In this document: in pieces, positions 8,629-17,151 of the stretch | Layout of the letters: each line of letters begins with the position of its first letter | Numbering within the stretch: position 1 is the first letter of the stretch | NCBI RefSeq assembly: GCF_900110275.1 | Contig: NZ_FODC01000003.1 | Span: forward strand, 124,001 to 188,000 | DNA from: Duganella sp. CF517 | GTDB taxonomy: Bacteria; Pseudomonadota; Gammaproteobacteria; Burkholderiales; Burkholderiaceae_D | Length of the DNA stretch: 64,000 nt | Direction of reading: 5' to 3' | Notes under the pieces: generated by a model | What the model saw: the letters and a program-made list of their open reading frames with translations, nothing else | Told to the model about the DNA's origin: nothing | Databases searched by the model: none | Translations under genes and position numbers: made by a program

Positions 8629-9462
8629 TTAGCCGCGTTTGAAAGTCTGCAGACCCGGCTTGATCGTCTTATCGTCCAGGAACTGCTTGAGGCCTTGCGC
8701 GCGTCCTTTTTCCGGATCGCGGTAGTTGGACTGGTCGACCTTGGCGTACAGGTAGTCCTCGTTCTGGTCCCAATTCAGTTCGCGGCAGCGCTTGAAGCCG
8801 TTCTTGGCGATGCGCAGCACCGTCGGCGCCTTGGCCAGCAGTTTTTCGGCCAGCGCGACCACTTCGTCGCGCAGCTGGGCGCGCGGCACGCTCTTGTTGA
8901 TCAGCCCCATGGCGGCCGCTTCCTGGCCGGTGAAGGTGTCGCCGGTCATGATGTAGTGCAGCGCCTGGCGGTGGCCCATGGTGTCGGCGACGGCCTTGCT
9001 GACCAGGTTGCCGGGCGGGATGCCCCAGTTGATCTCGGACAGGCCGAACACCGCTTCGTCGGCGGCGATGGCCAGGTCGCAGGCGACCAGCGGCGAAAAC
9101 GCGCCGCCGAAGCACCAGCCGTTGACCATGGCGATGGTCGGCTTGCTGTACATGCGCAGCAGCTTCCATTGCCACTGCGAGCAGTCGCGGCGCAGGCGCT
9201 CCTGGAAGATCTCCGGCTTGCCGTCGTTCTCGCGGAAGTACTCCTTCAGGTCCATGCCGGCGGTCCAGGCGTCGCCGGCGCCGGTCAGCACGATCACTTG
9301 CGCGTCCTCGTCCAGTTCCAGTGTTTCCAGAACGTCGATCATCTCGCGATTCAGGGTCGGGCTCATGGCGTTGCGCTTGTCGGGGCGGTTCAGCGTGATC
9401 CAGCCGATACCTTTTTCAACATCGACCTTGACGGTTTCCCAGCGGGCTTCATATTTGGACAT
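8629..9462 (-). CDS. ech: p-Hydroxycinnamoyl-CoA hydratase-lyase
   Basis: 277 residues, crotonase fold. It hydrates feruloyl-CoA and cleaves the beta-hydroxy intermediate to vanillin plus acetyl-CoA. The residues described for the Pseudomonas fluorescens enzyme fall at the same numbers here: Tyr75 (DLKEYF), Ser123 (GGAFSP), Glu143 (GLSEINWG) and Tyr239 (DYLYAKV). This makes it a true hydratase-lyase and not a general enoyl-CoA hydratase. It is the first gene of the minus-strand operon and is transcribed away from the marR gene, with an inverted-repeat operator candidate in the gap. An AAGGAGAC ribosome site precedes the ATG. Confidence 0.95.
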   Translation of the reverse strand: MSKYEARWETVKVDVEKGIGWITLNRPDKRNAMSPTLNREMIDVLETLELDEDAQVIVLTGAGDAWTAGMDLKEYFRENDGKPEIFQERLRRDCSQWQWKLLRMYSKPTIAMVNGWCFGGAFSPLVACDLAIAADEAVFGLSEINWGIPPGNLVSKAVADTMGHRQALHYIMTGDTFTGQEAAAMGLINKSVPRAQLRDEVVALAEKLLAKAPTVLRIAKNGFKRCRELNWDQNEDYLYAKVDQSNYRDPEKGRAQGLKQFLDDKTIKPGLQTFKRG

Positions 9463-9515
9463 ACAATGTGTCTCCTTTTAGTTGGCTGATCTTCAGGCTA
9501 AGCTTTAGATTTAAG

Positions 9516-9532
9516 TATCAGGCTACCTGATA
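9516..9532. promoter_or_regulatory. Probable MarR operator between ech and marR
   Basis: A perfect 17-bp inverted repeat, TATCAGG-CTA-CCTGATA, lies 53 bases before the ech start and 47 before the regulator's ATG. Half of it (TCAGGCTA) recurs at 9493-9500, so a second weaker site is possible. MarR dimers bind such short palindromes, and regulators of this gene neighbourhood (FerC, HcaR, CouR type) repress the operon until the hydroxycinnamoyl-CoA thioester binds. AT-rich sequence around 9531-9550 could hold the overlapping promoters. Confidence 0.65.
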
Positions 9533-9579
9533 TATGACTTATACTATACCCACCTCTTTTGTTTTACAAGAAAATTTTT

Positions 9580-10035
9580 ATGGTCAAAGCAGATTTTTCC
9601 GATAGCACTAAACCGTTGGGTCTGGCCTACCTGGTGGGGCGTCTCGATCACGTGTTGAACAAGCGGCTGCGCGATTGCTGCGCGCCGGCCGGCGTGACGG
9701 TGCCGCAGTACACGGCGTTGTCGGTGTTCCGCGCGCAGGGCGCGCTATCGAACGCGCAGCTGGCGGTGCGGACGATGGTGTCGCCGCAGTCGGCCAACGA
9801 GATGGTGAAGTCGATCGAGGCCAAGGGCTGGATCGAGCGCACGCCCGATCCGTCGCACGGGCGCATTATCCAGATCCAGCTGACCGAGGCCGGGCACGCG
9901 ATCCTGGCGCAGTGCGACGGCAAGGTGAGGGAGGTCGAGATGCAGATGTTCCCGGATATGGACCACGAGGAGCGCGTGCGCCTGCACGGCCTGCTTCGCG
10001 GCGCGGTGCGCGCGCTCAGCCTCGAAGGTATTTGA
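9580..10035 (+). CDS. MarR-family regulator of the ferulate operon
   Basis: 151 residues from the ATG at 9580. A TTG 21 bases upstream is in frame, but family members normally start near here; the ribosome site is weak for both. The winged-helix core covers residues about 50-105 (ALSNAQLAVRTMVSPQSANEMVKSIEAKGWIERTPDPSHGRI), with the DxR-like wing at DPSHGRI. It is divergent from ech. By position and family it is the probable repressor of the hydroxycinnamate operon, with the CoA thioester as the likely inducer (as shown for FerC, CouR and HcaR in other bacteria). It ends 9 bases from the convergent antiporter gene. Confidence 0.85.
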   Translation: MVKADFSDSTKPLGLAYLVGRLDHVLNKRLRDCCAPAGVTVPQYTALSVFRAQGALSNAQLAVRTMVSPQSANEMVKSIEAKGWIERTPDPSHGRIIQIQLTEAGHAILAQCDGKVREVEMQMFPDMDHEERVRLHGLLRGAVRALSLEGI

Positions 10036-10044
10036 CGGGGTCCG

Positions 10045-11349
10045 TCACCGACGGCGGGGCCACACGCTTTCCATCAACGGCTTGACACTCAAGCCATGGA
10101 CCACGATCGACAGCATGATGACGAACAGCGAGATGTGCGTCAGCCGCTGCGCCAGGTCCGGCGCCAATCCCTGCCCGATCGCGTACATCAGGTAGTAGAT
10201 CGAGCCGATGCCGCGCACGCCGAACCACGCGGTCATCGAGCGCAGTCGCATGCTGGTGTCGCTGCCGGCCAGGCCGAGGAATACGCTGACCGGCCGCGCG
10301 ATGAAGAACAGGAAGACGGCCATCCAGAGGGCGTCCCAATCCATGTCATGCAGCGAGATCATGCCACCCAGGAGCAGCACCAGGGTGAGCTCCGACAGCC
10401 GCTCAAGGTGCTCCTTGAACACCAGCGACTCGGTGCTCACGGTCATCGGCACTTCATGCGTCTCGCTGGTCCTGGCGGCGGCCGATTTCGCCACGTCCTG
10501 TTCCAGCATGCCTTGCCGGTCCTTGGGCGCGCCGGCCAGCATCAACTCGGTCTGGCGCAGCGCCACGGCGGCGAAGAACACCGCCAGGAAGCCCCACGCG
10601 TGTATCAGGCTGGAGACGCCGTAGACCACGGCGATCAGGCCGAGCCCCACCAGATCGTCCATGATCTCGTGCCGCGGCTTGATGATGCGCAGGCGCCAGC
10701 CCAGGCGCGCGGTCAAGGTGCCGCCCAGGTAACCCACGGCGACCGCCGCTCCCGTCGCCCACACCACGTCCACCATGAACCAGCGCCAGTGCCAGGCGCC
10801 GGGGTCGTCGCCCATGCCCAGCATGGCCAGGCCGAGGAAGACGAACGGGAAGGCGCTGCCGTCGTTCATGCCGGCCTCGCAGGTAAGGGTGAAACGCAGT
10901 TGGTCCTTGTCGCCGGCGTGGCGCACCTGGACGTCGGTCGCCAGCACCGGATCGGTCGGCGCCAGGATGCCGCCCAACAGGATGCCGGCGCCCAGCGGCA
11001 GGCCGAGCACGAAGAAGCCGAAGGCCGCCACCAGCGCCACCGTCAACGTCATCGACACCCACGCCAGCCGCAGCGGCGCGTCCCAGTGGCGCAGCTTGAA
11101 CGGCACCGGCATCTTGATCCCGGCGGAGAACAGCGAGATCAGGATGGCGATTTCGGTCAGCACCTCGAGCAGGTCCGATTGCTGCATCGGGTCGAAGTCG
11201 AGGATGTTGAACACTGTGGGGCCGAGCACGATGCCGAAGCCGAGGTACACCATCGCCGACGTGAACGGCGAACGCGAGATGGTGGTGGCGGCCATGCCGC
11301 GCGCGAGCATCAGCAGGCCGACCAGCAGGAACCAATGGTTGGTGTTCAC
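10045..11349 (-). CDS. Cation/proton antiporter, CPA1 (NhaP-like)
   Basis: 434 residues with about 12 hydrophobic segments from the N-terminus on. The ion-site motifs of the CPA family are visible: APTDPVLATDVQV and EAGMNDGSAFPF, the latter with the ND pair of electroneutral CPA1 antiporters. Near the C-terminus is FGVRGIGSIYYLMYA, typical of the subfamily. It should exchange Na+ or K+ for H+ across the inner membrane in pH and salt homeostasis. There is no regulatory C-terminal domain. It is not functionally tied to its neighbours: convergent with marR and 167 bases downstream of the glycoasparagine operon on the same strand. Confidence 0.87.
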   Translation of the reverse strand: MNTNHWFLLVGLLMLARGMAATTISRSPFTSAMVYLGFGIVLGPTVFNILDFDPMQQSDLLEVLTEIAILISLFSAGIKMPVPFKLRHWDAPLRLAWVSMTLTVALVAAFGFFVLGLPLGAGILLGGILAPTDPVLATDVQVRHAGDKDQLRFTLTCEAGMNDGSAFPFVFLGLAMLGMGDDPGAWHWRWFMVDVVWATGAAVAVGYLGGTLTARLGWRLRIIKPRHEIMDDLVGLGLIAVVYGVSSLIHAWGFLAVFFAAVALRQTELMLAGAPKDRQGMLEQDVAKSAAARTSETHEVPMTVSTESLVFKEHLERLSELTLVLLLGGMISLHDMDWDALWMAVFLFFIARPVSVFLGLAGSDTSMRLRSMTAWFGVRGIGSIYYLMYAIGQGLAPDLAQRLTHISLFVIMLSIVVHGLSVKPLMESVWPRRR

Positions 11350-11516
11350 GCGCTCTCCAGCCGATGGTGGCGGTTGGCGGCGCGGCCAGAAACCCGCCGC
11401 GTGTTGGCTGGATCGAAAGGTTGCTTGCGGTATTTTGTCATTGGCGGCGATACTCCTTGGGGAAGCATAGGAAGATCGGCGCGGGTTGTCTGTGGGCTAG
11501 GGCACACGGGCGCCAA

Positions 11517-12293
11517 CTACAACGCCGGCGGTACGCTTTTCTGGCCCCACCACTTGCGGTAATTGGCCGCGTAGGCGCCGGTTTTGACGTAGTCGGCGAC
11601 GAAGCCGTTGACCAGCTTGAGCAGCTCCGGGTCGCCCTTGGCCATGGCGATGCCGATCGGGGTCTGGCCATGGATGCCGGGCAGGACTTCGAGCTGGTCG
11701 TTCTTGCTGGCGAGGTAGTCAAGCAGCGACGAGTCCTCGATTCCGGCGTCGACCCGCTTTTGCTTGAGCAGCAGCACCCCGTCCGGGGCGAAGTTGTCGG
11801 TGTAGACGAACATCGCTTGGGGCGATGACTGCTTCAGGAAGGCGTCCGCCGTGGTGCCGCGGCCGACCACCACGCGCTTGCCTTTCAGGTCGGCCAGCGT
11901 CTTGATGCCGGCGCTCTTCTGCACGATCACGCGCAGCCCGGCCATATTGTAGGGCGTCGAAAAGTCGACCACGCGCGCGCGTTGCGGCGTGATCGAGACA
12001 TTGGCCACCACCAGGTCGAGCTGCCGGGACATCAGCATCGAGATGCGCGCGTCCGACGAAACGTCCGAAAAGCGCGCCGGCACGCCGAGCCTGGCCGCGA
12101 GCTGCGTGGCGACATCGACGTCGTAGCCGACCGGCTCATTCTTCGCGTTGCGGAATCCAACCGGCTCGCCACCGAGCGAGACGCCGATCCGCACGTAGCC
12201 GCGTGCCTTGATTTCCTCGATGCGGCCGGCGACGGCGGAACCGGCGATCATGGTGAGCAGCACGGTGGCGGCGATGCGTTTCAATTGCGGCAT
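11517..12293 (-). CDS. Polar amino-acid ABC transporter binding protein
   Basis: 258 residues, bacterial extracellular solute-binding family 3, with a signal peptide ending near AVAGRIEE. Core motifs are GYVRIGVSLGGEPVGFRNAKNE, GYDVDVATQLAARLG and VDFSTPYNMAGL. It is the last gene of the minus-strand operon that also encodes two permeases, an ATPase and a glycosylasparaginase, from which it is separated by 17 bases. Its ligand is therefore inferred to be asparagine-linked GlcNAc or a related amino-acid conjugate, not a free amino acid. Confidence 0.88.
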   Translation of the reverse strand: MPQLKRIAATVLLTMIAGSAVAGRIEEIKARGYVRIGVSLGGEPVGFRNAKNEPVGYDVDVATQLAARLGVPARFSDVSSDARISMLMSRQLDLVVANVSITPQRARVVDFSTPYNMAGLRVIVQKSAGIKTLADLKGKRVVVGRGTTADAFLKQSSPQAMFVYTDNFAPDGVLLLKQKRVDAGIEDSSLLDYLASKNDQLEVLPGIHGQTPIGIAMAKGDPELLKLVNGFVADYVKTGAYAANYRKWWGQKSVPPAL

Positions 12294-12310
12294 GTTGACT
12301 CCCTTTTAGG

Positions 12311-13231
12311 TTAGGCGGCGCTGGCGACGCGCAGTTCCGGCGCGGCCATGCGTTCGTCCCAGTACCAGTAATGTATCTCTTCGTCGCAGCGGAAGCCGAC
12401 CACCTTGTGGTTGCCCGCCGCGTCGACCGCGTGGATGACGACACCCGCCAGGAAGCCGGTCTTCAACTCGCCCAGTTCCTCCACCGCCAGCTTGACGGCG
12501 TCGTCGAGCGAATGCCCGAGCCGCAGCGCCAGCACGATGCTGCGCGATGTCCCGCAGCGCATCGTCATTTCGCCGGTGTGGGTGCAGGCGGCCGCGCCGT
12601 ACCGGCTGTCGGCGTAGAACCCGGCGCCGACGATGGGCGAGTCGCCCAGCCGGCCCGGATACTTCCACGCCCAGCCGGAGGTCGACGTGACCACGGCCAG
12701 CCCCCGCGAGGCGTCGCGGGCCAGGAAGACGGTGGTGTCGCGCACCCGCTCCGGGTCGGTGATGGTGTTGCTGAGCGGGGCGAGGGGGATGTCCGGGAAG
12801 GCGGCCAGCTGCTGCGGCGTCATTTCCTTTTGCAGGCGTTCCCACCATACGCGCTTGCTGTCCGGGTGCAGCGTGTCGTCGACGGCGAATCCTCGTTCGG
12901 TGGCGAAGCGGCGCGCGCCGGCGCCGGTCAGCATCACATGCGGCAGGTGCTTCATCACCTCGTGCGCCAGGGCGGACACCGGCAGCGTGGCCGGCACCGC
13001 GCCGACCGCGCCGACGTCGCGCGTGGTGCCGTCCATGACGCCGGCGTCGAACTCCATCTCGCCCAGCATATTGGGCCAGCCGCCGTAGCCGACGCTGCGC
13101 ACCCTGGCTTCGCGTTCGACTTTGGCGATGCCGGCGATCATGGCGTCGATGCCGGCGCCGCCTTGTTTGAGCAGATCGACGGTGGTGTCGAATCCCGGCC
13201 AGGCTTCGGCGTTCGCTAGCAGCATTTTCAT
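12311..13231 (-). CDS. Glycosylasparaginase (N4-GlcNAc-asparagine amidase)
   Basis: 306 residues, N-terminal-nucleophile hydrolase. It cleaves the GlcNAc-Asn bond to aspartate and 1-amino-GlcNAc. Spacing against the Elizabethkingia enzyme (from memory: Trp11, Thr152, Thr170, Arg180, Asp183, Thr203) is exact: Trp11, Thr166, Thr184, Arg194, Asp197, Thr217. Thr166 in RDTT would become the nucleophile after autocleavage; the residue before the DT is Arg where His is usual, and the Gly after Thr203 is His here. There is no signal peptide, so it acts in the cytoplasm on imported substrate. Its start overlaps the ATPase stop by 4 bases, tying it to the ABC transporter. Confidence 0.9.
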   Translation of the reverse strand: MKMLLANAEAWPGFDTTVDLLKQGGAGIDAMIAGIAKVEREARVRSVGYGGWPNMLGEMEFDAGVMDGTTRDVGAVGAVPATLPVSALAHEVMKHLPHVMLTGAGARRFATERGFAVDDTLHPDSKRVWWERLQKEMTPQQLAAFPDIPLAPLSNTITDPERVRDTTVFLARDASRGLAVVTSTSGWAWKYPGRLGDSPIVGAGFYADSRYGAAACTHTGEMTMRCGTSRSIVLALRLGHSLDDAVKLAVEELGELKTGFLAGVVIHAVDAAGNHKVVGFRCDEEIHYWYWDERMAAPELRVASAA

Positions 13232-13968
13232 TGATGGTCTTTCTTCATCTTGGAGAGGAATTGGGCGATGCGCGGGTGCGCCAGGCCGCCGTCGGCGGCA
13301 AAGAATTGCGCCGTCGGCAGGTCGGCCAGCAGGCGGCCCTGTTCGAGGAAGACGATGCGGGTGGAAATCTGCCGCGCGAAGTCGATTTCGTGGGTGACGA
13401 ACAGCATCGTCGTGCCGGCCGCCGCCAGCCTGGCGAGGATGTCCAGCACTTCGGCGGTCATTTCGGGATCGAGCGCGCTGGTGACTTCGTCGAGCAGCAG
13501 GTAGCGCGGCTTCATGGCGAGCGCGCGGCAGATGCCGACGCGCTGGCGCTGGCCGCCGGACAACTGCGCGGGATAGGCGTCGGCGCGCCCGGACAGGCCG
13601 ACGGATGCCAGCAGCGCCCGTCCGGCGTCTTCGGCCTCGCTCCGCGGCACCTTCAGCACCTCGATCGGCGCCAGCGTGACGTTTTGCAGCGCCGTCATGT
13701 GCGGGTAGAGGTGGAACAGCTGGAACACGGTGCCCGAGCAGCGGCGCGCCTGTTGCAGTTGCTTCGGGTCGTCGACGCGGAAACCGTCGATCGAGATGCG
13801 GCCCCTGTCCAGCTTTTCCAGTCCGTTGATACAGCGGATCAGCGTGGACTTGCCAGAACCGCTGGCGCCCAGGATGGACACCACTTCCCCCGGCGCGAGG
13901 CGCAGGTTGACGCCATCGAGCACCTTGGTCCGGCCGAAGCTTTTGCCGACGCCATCGATCTGAATCAT
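13228..13968 (-). CDS. Polar amino-acid ABC transporter ATPase
   Basis: 246 residues, standard ABC ATPase of the GlnQ/HisP class: Walker A GASGSGKST at about 34-42, Q-loop FHLYPHMTALQN, signature LSGGQRQRVGI and Walker B YLLLDEVTSALD followed by the switch histidine in FVTHEID. It overlaps the glycosylasparaginase gene by 4 bases and follows the permease gene after 1 base, so translation is probably coupled. It powers the importer made of the two permeases and the binding protein. Confidence 0.93.
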   Translation of the reverse strand: MIQIDGVGKSFGRTKVLDGVNLRLAPGEVVSILGASGSGKSTLIRCINGLEKLDRGRISIDGFRVDDPKQLQQARRCSGTVFQLFHLYPHMTALQNVTLAPIEVLKVPRSEAEDAGRALLASVGLSGRADAYPAQLSGGQRQRVGICRALAMKPRYLLLDEVTSALDPEMTAEVLDILARLAAAGTTMLFVTHEIDFARQISTRIVFLEQGRLLADLPTAQFFAADGGLAHPRIAQFLSKMKKDHQ

Positions 13969-13969
13969 G

Positions 13970-14641
13970 CTACAGGCCTTTCCATTGGCTATGGGCGCGC
14001 AGCCGGCTTTCCAGGCGCGCGCAGGTGCTGGCGATCAGCTTCGCCATCAGGTAGTACAGCAGTCCGACCACCGTCCAGACGATGAACGGCTTGAGCGTGC
14101 GCAGGTTCAGGATGGCGCCGACCTTGGTCAGATCGAGCACGCCGATCACCGAGATCAGCGACGTCACCTGCAACTGGTTGACCAGCAATCCGGTCAGCGG
14201 TCCAAGGCCGAAGGCGGCCGCCTGCGGGGCGACGACCTTGCGCAGGATTTGCCAGTGGCTCAAGCCGAACACGCGCGCCGTTTCCAGCTGTTCGCGGCCG
14301 ACCGACTCGATCGCCGAGACGGCGATGATGTAGATGAATGCCGCCGTGTTGCCGGACAAGGTGATGACGGCCGCCTGCACCGGCGTGATGTCGGTCTCCA
14401 GCAGCACCGGCAGGCCGAAGAAGACCAGGAACAGCTGCACCAGCACCGGCGAATTTTTCAGCACTTCCGCCACGGCGGCGAAGCAGGGCGCCAGGACGGG
14501 CGTGCGGTAATAGCGCAGCACCGCCCACGCCAGGCCGATCATCAGCCCGATCGCGGTGGTGGCGGCGAACAGCGCGACCGAGACCCCCGCGCCTTGCAGC
14601 AGCAACAGGATGTCGTGGGCGGTGAAGTCGGTGTAGCGCAT
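13970..14641 (-). CDS. Polar amino-acid ABC transporter permease 2
   Basis: 223 residues, HisM/GlnP-type inner-membrane permease with about five transmembrane segments. The EAA-like loop contacting the ATPase is at QLETARVFGLSHWQILRKVVAPQAA. Its start overlaps the stop of the preceding permease gene by one base. The two permeases would form a heterodimer in the importer for the operon's amino-acid-type substrate. Confidence 0.92.
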   Translation of the reverse strand: MRYTDFTAHDILLLLQGAGVSVALFAATTAIGLMIGLAWAVLRYYRTPVLAPCFAAVAEVLKNSPVLVQLFLVFFGLPVLLETDITPVQAAVITLSGNTAAFIYIIAVSAIESVGREQLETARVFGLSHWQILRKVVAPQAAAFGLGPLTGLLVNQLQVTSLISVIGVLDLTKVGAILNLRTLKPFIVWTVVGLLYYLMAKLIASTCARLESRLRAHSQWKGL

Positions 14642-15312
14642 CAGTCGGTACCCAATGCGCGTTCGCGGTTAAGGCGGCGGTGCAGGGCGCCGGCAGTCAG
14701 TGACACCAGATAGGTCAGCGTGATGTAGGCCACCAGCAGCAGCGCGTACACCTCGAACGGCGCGAAGGTGTCGGCGGCGACGATCTTGGCGGCGCCCGTC
14801 AACTCGTTGAGGGTGATCGTGGACAGGATGGACGAGGTCAGGATCAGGTTGACGAACACGGAACCGAGCGGCCGCACCGAGGTGCGCAAGGCGATCGGCA
14901 GCACGATTTTCTGGTAGATGACGCGGCGCGACAGGCCGCTGACCTGGGCCGCCTCGATCACGCCAGGATCGATGGCGAGGATGCCGGAGCGGATAACGTC
15001 CGACGTAAAGGCGCCGCCGGCCAGCGACAGCGCCAGCACGCCGGTGCTGAAGGCGTCGAGCTCGATGCCGAGTTCCGGCAGGCCGTAGAAAAGGAAAAAC
15101 AGCTGGACGATGAACGGGACGTTGCGGAAGATGTCGACGTAGATGCCGGCCAGACGTCGCGAAGCCGGGACCGCCGAGGCGCGCAGCAGGGCCACCACCA
15201 CCCCCAGCGCCAGTGCGCCGGCCAGCGAGAGCGCGCAAGCGAGCGCCGTCAGGCGTGCGCCGGCCGCGAGGTCGGGGAGATAGGGCGCGAGGAGCGTGGG
15301 GTCGAACGTCAA
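14641..15312 (-). CDS. Polar amino-acid ABC transporter permease 1
   Basis: 223 residues, the same family as its downstream neighbour: hydrophobic segments throughout, NVPFIVQLFFLFYGLPELG typical of polar amino-acid permeases, and an EAA loop at VIEAAQVSGLSRRVIYQKIVLPIALR. It is the first transporter gene after cutC, with a 105-base gap (15313-15417) that could hold an internal promoter. Confidence 0.92.
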   Translation of the reverse strand: MTFDPTLLAPYLPDLAAGARLTALACALSLAGALALGVVVALLRASAVPASRRLAGIYVDIFRNVPFIVQLFFLFYGLPELGIELDAFSTGVLALSLAGGAFTSDVIRSGILAIDPGVIEAAQVSGLSRRVIYQKIVLPIALRTSVRPLGSVFVNLILTSSILSTITLNELTGAAKIVAADTFAPFEVYALLLVAYITLTYLVSLTAGALHRRLNRERALGTD

Positions 15313-15417
15313 ACAGCGGGCTCCAACCTGAAAGCGATACCGGTTTCACATCAATAGTCACGAGTGTCACACAAAGCGGGGCACGTTTCAAGCGGCACTA
15401 CGCGGTGCGTAAACACA

Positions 15418-16161
15418 TTATTTGGTGCGCAGCGCGGCTCTTAACGCCGCCACATGCGCCACGCTGGTTTGCCGCCGCGCGCCGGTGTCGAAGCCGAACG
15501 CCCGCACCGGCGGCGTGCTGGCCGCCACCGGCGCGGAGCAGGATGCGTGGACTTCCCGCACCGGCAGCTTGTGGAGCAGGCGGTCGACATTGTCGGCGTT
15601 GATGCCGGCGCCGGGCATGATCGTGATGCGGTCGCCGGCGGCGTCGAAGCAACGCTGCAAACCATTCAGGCCTTCCAATGCCCGGGGTGCCCCGCCCGAA
15701 GTGAGGATGCGCGCGAAACCCAGGTCGATGGCCAGCCTGGTCGCCGCCGCGAGGTCGGGGCAAAGATCGATGGCCCGGTGCAGCGTGGTTTCCAGCCGGT
15801 GGTCGCGCGCGCGCCGCGCCAGCCGTTCCAGCGTCCGGTGATCCAGCTCGCCGTTGCGCAGCGAGGCGCCGAGCACCACGCCTTGCAGGCCGATGGCGGC
15901 CACCGTGTCGATCTCGTTGAGCATCAGCTGGACCTCGACGTCGTCGAAACAGAAGTCGCCGCTGCGAGGCCGTATCATCGCCACAACCGGCAGCGGACTG
16001 GCGGCGGCCACGCGCAGCAGGCCGGATGTGGGCGTCAGGCCGCCGACTTCCAGCGCGCCGCATAGCTCGATGCGGTCGGCGCCGCCCGCGATCGCGGCCG
16101 ACAGGCCTTCGACGTTGTCGACGCAGACTTCCAGCGTGATGGCGGCGGCGCTATCGGTCAT
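15418..16161 (-). CDS. cutC: CutC family protein (TIM barrel)
   Basis: 247 residues, CutC family, a TIM-barrel-like fold (LEVCVDNVEGLSAAIAGGADRIELCGALEVGGLTPTSGLL... IMPGAGINADNV). The family name comes from a copper-sensitivity phenotype in Escherichia coli, but a direct role in copper handling is weakly supported. Here it starts 4 bases after the ROK kinase gene and precedes an ABC importer and a glycosylasparaginase. This context suggests a role in amino-sugar or GlcNAc-Asn metabolism, not metal tolerance. No copper-related gene is nearby. The biochemical role is unknown. Confidence 0.88.
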   Translation of the reverse strand: MTDSAAAITLEVCVDNVEGLSAAIAGGADRIELCGALEVGGLTPTSGLLRVAAASPLPVVAMIRPRSGDFCFDDVEVQLMLNEIDTVAAIGLQGVVLGASLRNGELDHRTLERLARRARDHRLETTLHRAIDLCPDLAAATRLAIDLGFARILTSGGAPRALEGLNGLQRCFDAAGDRITIMPGAGINADNVDRLLHKLPVREVHASCSAPVAASTPPVRAFGFDTGARRQTSVAHVAALRAALRTK

Positions 16162-16165
16162 GGCG

Positions 16166-17086
16166 TTACGGCGCCTTCGCCGATTCAGCGAGCCCCAGCC
16201 AGGCGGCGCCGATCAATCCCGGTTCGGCGCCGGATTGGCCTTGGACGATGATGGCGGCGCCGGTCTTGCGCAGGATGCGCGCGCGCACCGCCTGGTCGAG
16301 CATGGCGATCAGCGGCGCGCTGTTGGACAGGCCGCCGCCGACCGGCAGCACGGAGGCGCCGATGGTGTTGACCAGCATCGCCAACGGGCCGGAAAGAATG
16401 TCGACGAAGCAGTCGATGGTGCGGGCGGCGTTGGCGTCGCCGTCCTGCCAGGCGTCGATGATTTGACGGCTGTCGAGCGGCGAGGCGCCGGGATGCAGCG
16501 CGGCGTGCACGCGTTCCAGTCCGCGCGCGCCGCCGATGGCGTCCAGGCAGCCGGTCTGTCCGCAGCCGCAGGCGAAGCGCGGAATCGCTTGCGGCGGGGT
16601 GCCGGCGAAGTGGGGCGATACCGGGCCGTGTCCCCACTCGCCGGCGAAGCCGCCAGGCCCGCCGATCAGGCGCCCGTCGATCACCAGGCCGCCGCCGACG
16701 CCGGTGCCGAGGATCAGGCCGAAGACGTTGGCGTGGCCGCGTCCCGCGCCGGCATGCGCTTCGGCCAGCGCGAAGCAGTCGGCGTCGTTGGCGATCCATA
16801 CCGGCAGGCGCAGTTCGGCGGCGAGGTCGGCGGCCAGGGCGCGGCCGTCGATGCAGGGGATATTGGCGCATTTGATGCGGCCGTCGGCGGGGTCGATGAC
16901 GCCGGCGATGGAGATGGCCACGCCGCGCGACGGGCCGGCGGCGGCGATCAGCTCCGTCATGGCGGCGCTGAAGGCGGCGAAGTCGTGCGCAGGCGTCGGG
17001 ACGCGGCGCAGCTCGCCGATCTGGCCGTCGGCGCTGGCGCCGGCGGATTTGATGGCGCTGCCGCCGATGTCAAAGCAAGTGATCAT
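16166..17086 (-). CDS. ROK-family sugar kinase (GlcNAc kinase-like)
   Basis: 306 residues, ROK family. The phosphate-binding motif is DIGGSAIKSA at the N-terminus, the sugar-site and catalytic Asp lie in IANDADCFALAEA, and GTGVGGGLVIDG precedes the zinc motif CGCGQTGCLDAIGG. The zinc cysteines are all present, but the usual Glu after GC-x is Asp. It is the first gene of the seven-gene operon. With a glycosylasparaginase downstream, the likely substrate is GlcNAc (or 1-amino-GlcNAc after spontaneous deamination), giving GlcNAc-6-phosphate. Other hexoses remain possible. Confidence 0.85.
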   Translation of the reverse strand: MITCFDIGGSAIKSAGASADGQIGELRRVPTPAHDFAAFSAAMTELIAAAGPSRGVAISIAGVIDPADGRIKCANIPCIDGRALAADLAAELRLPVWIANDADCFALAEAHAGAGRGHANVFGLILGTGVGGGLVIDGRLIGGPGGFAGEWGHGPVSPHFAGTPPQAIPRFACGCGQTGCLDAIGGARGLERVHAALHPGASPLDSRQIIDAWQDGDANAARTIDCFVDILSGPLAMLVNTIGASVLPVGGGLSNSAPLIAMLDQAVRARILRKTGAAIIVQGQSGAEPGLIGAAWLGLAESAKAP

Positions 17087-17151
17087 GGTTCCAACGTCGC
17101 AATTTATATAGCATCAGGATGCACGTTCCGTTGGCGTTTGACAATACCTGC

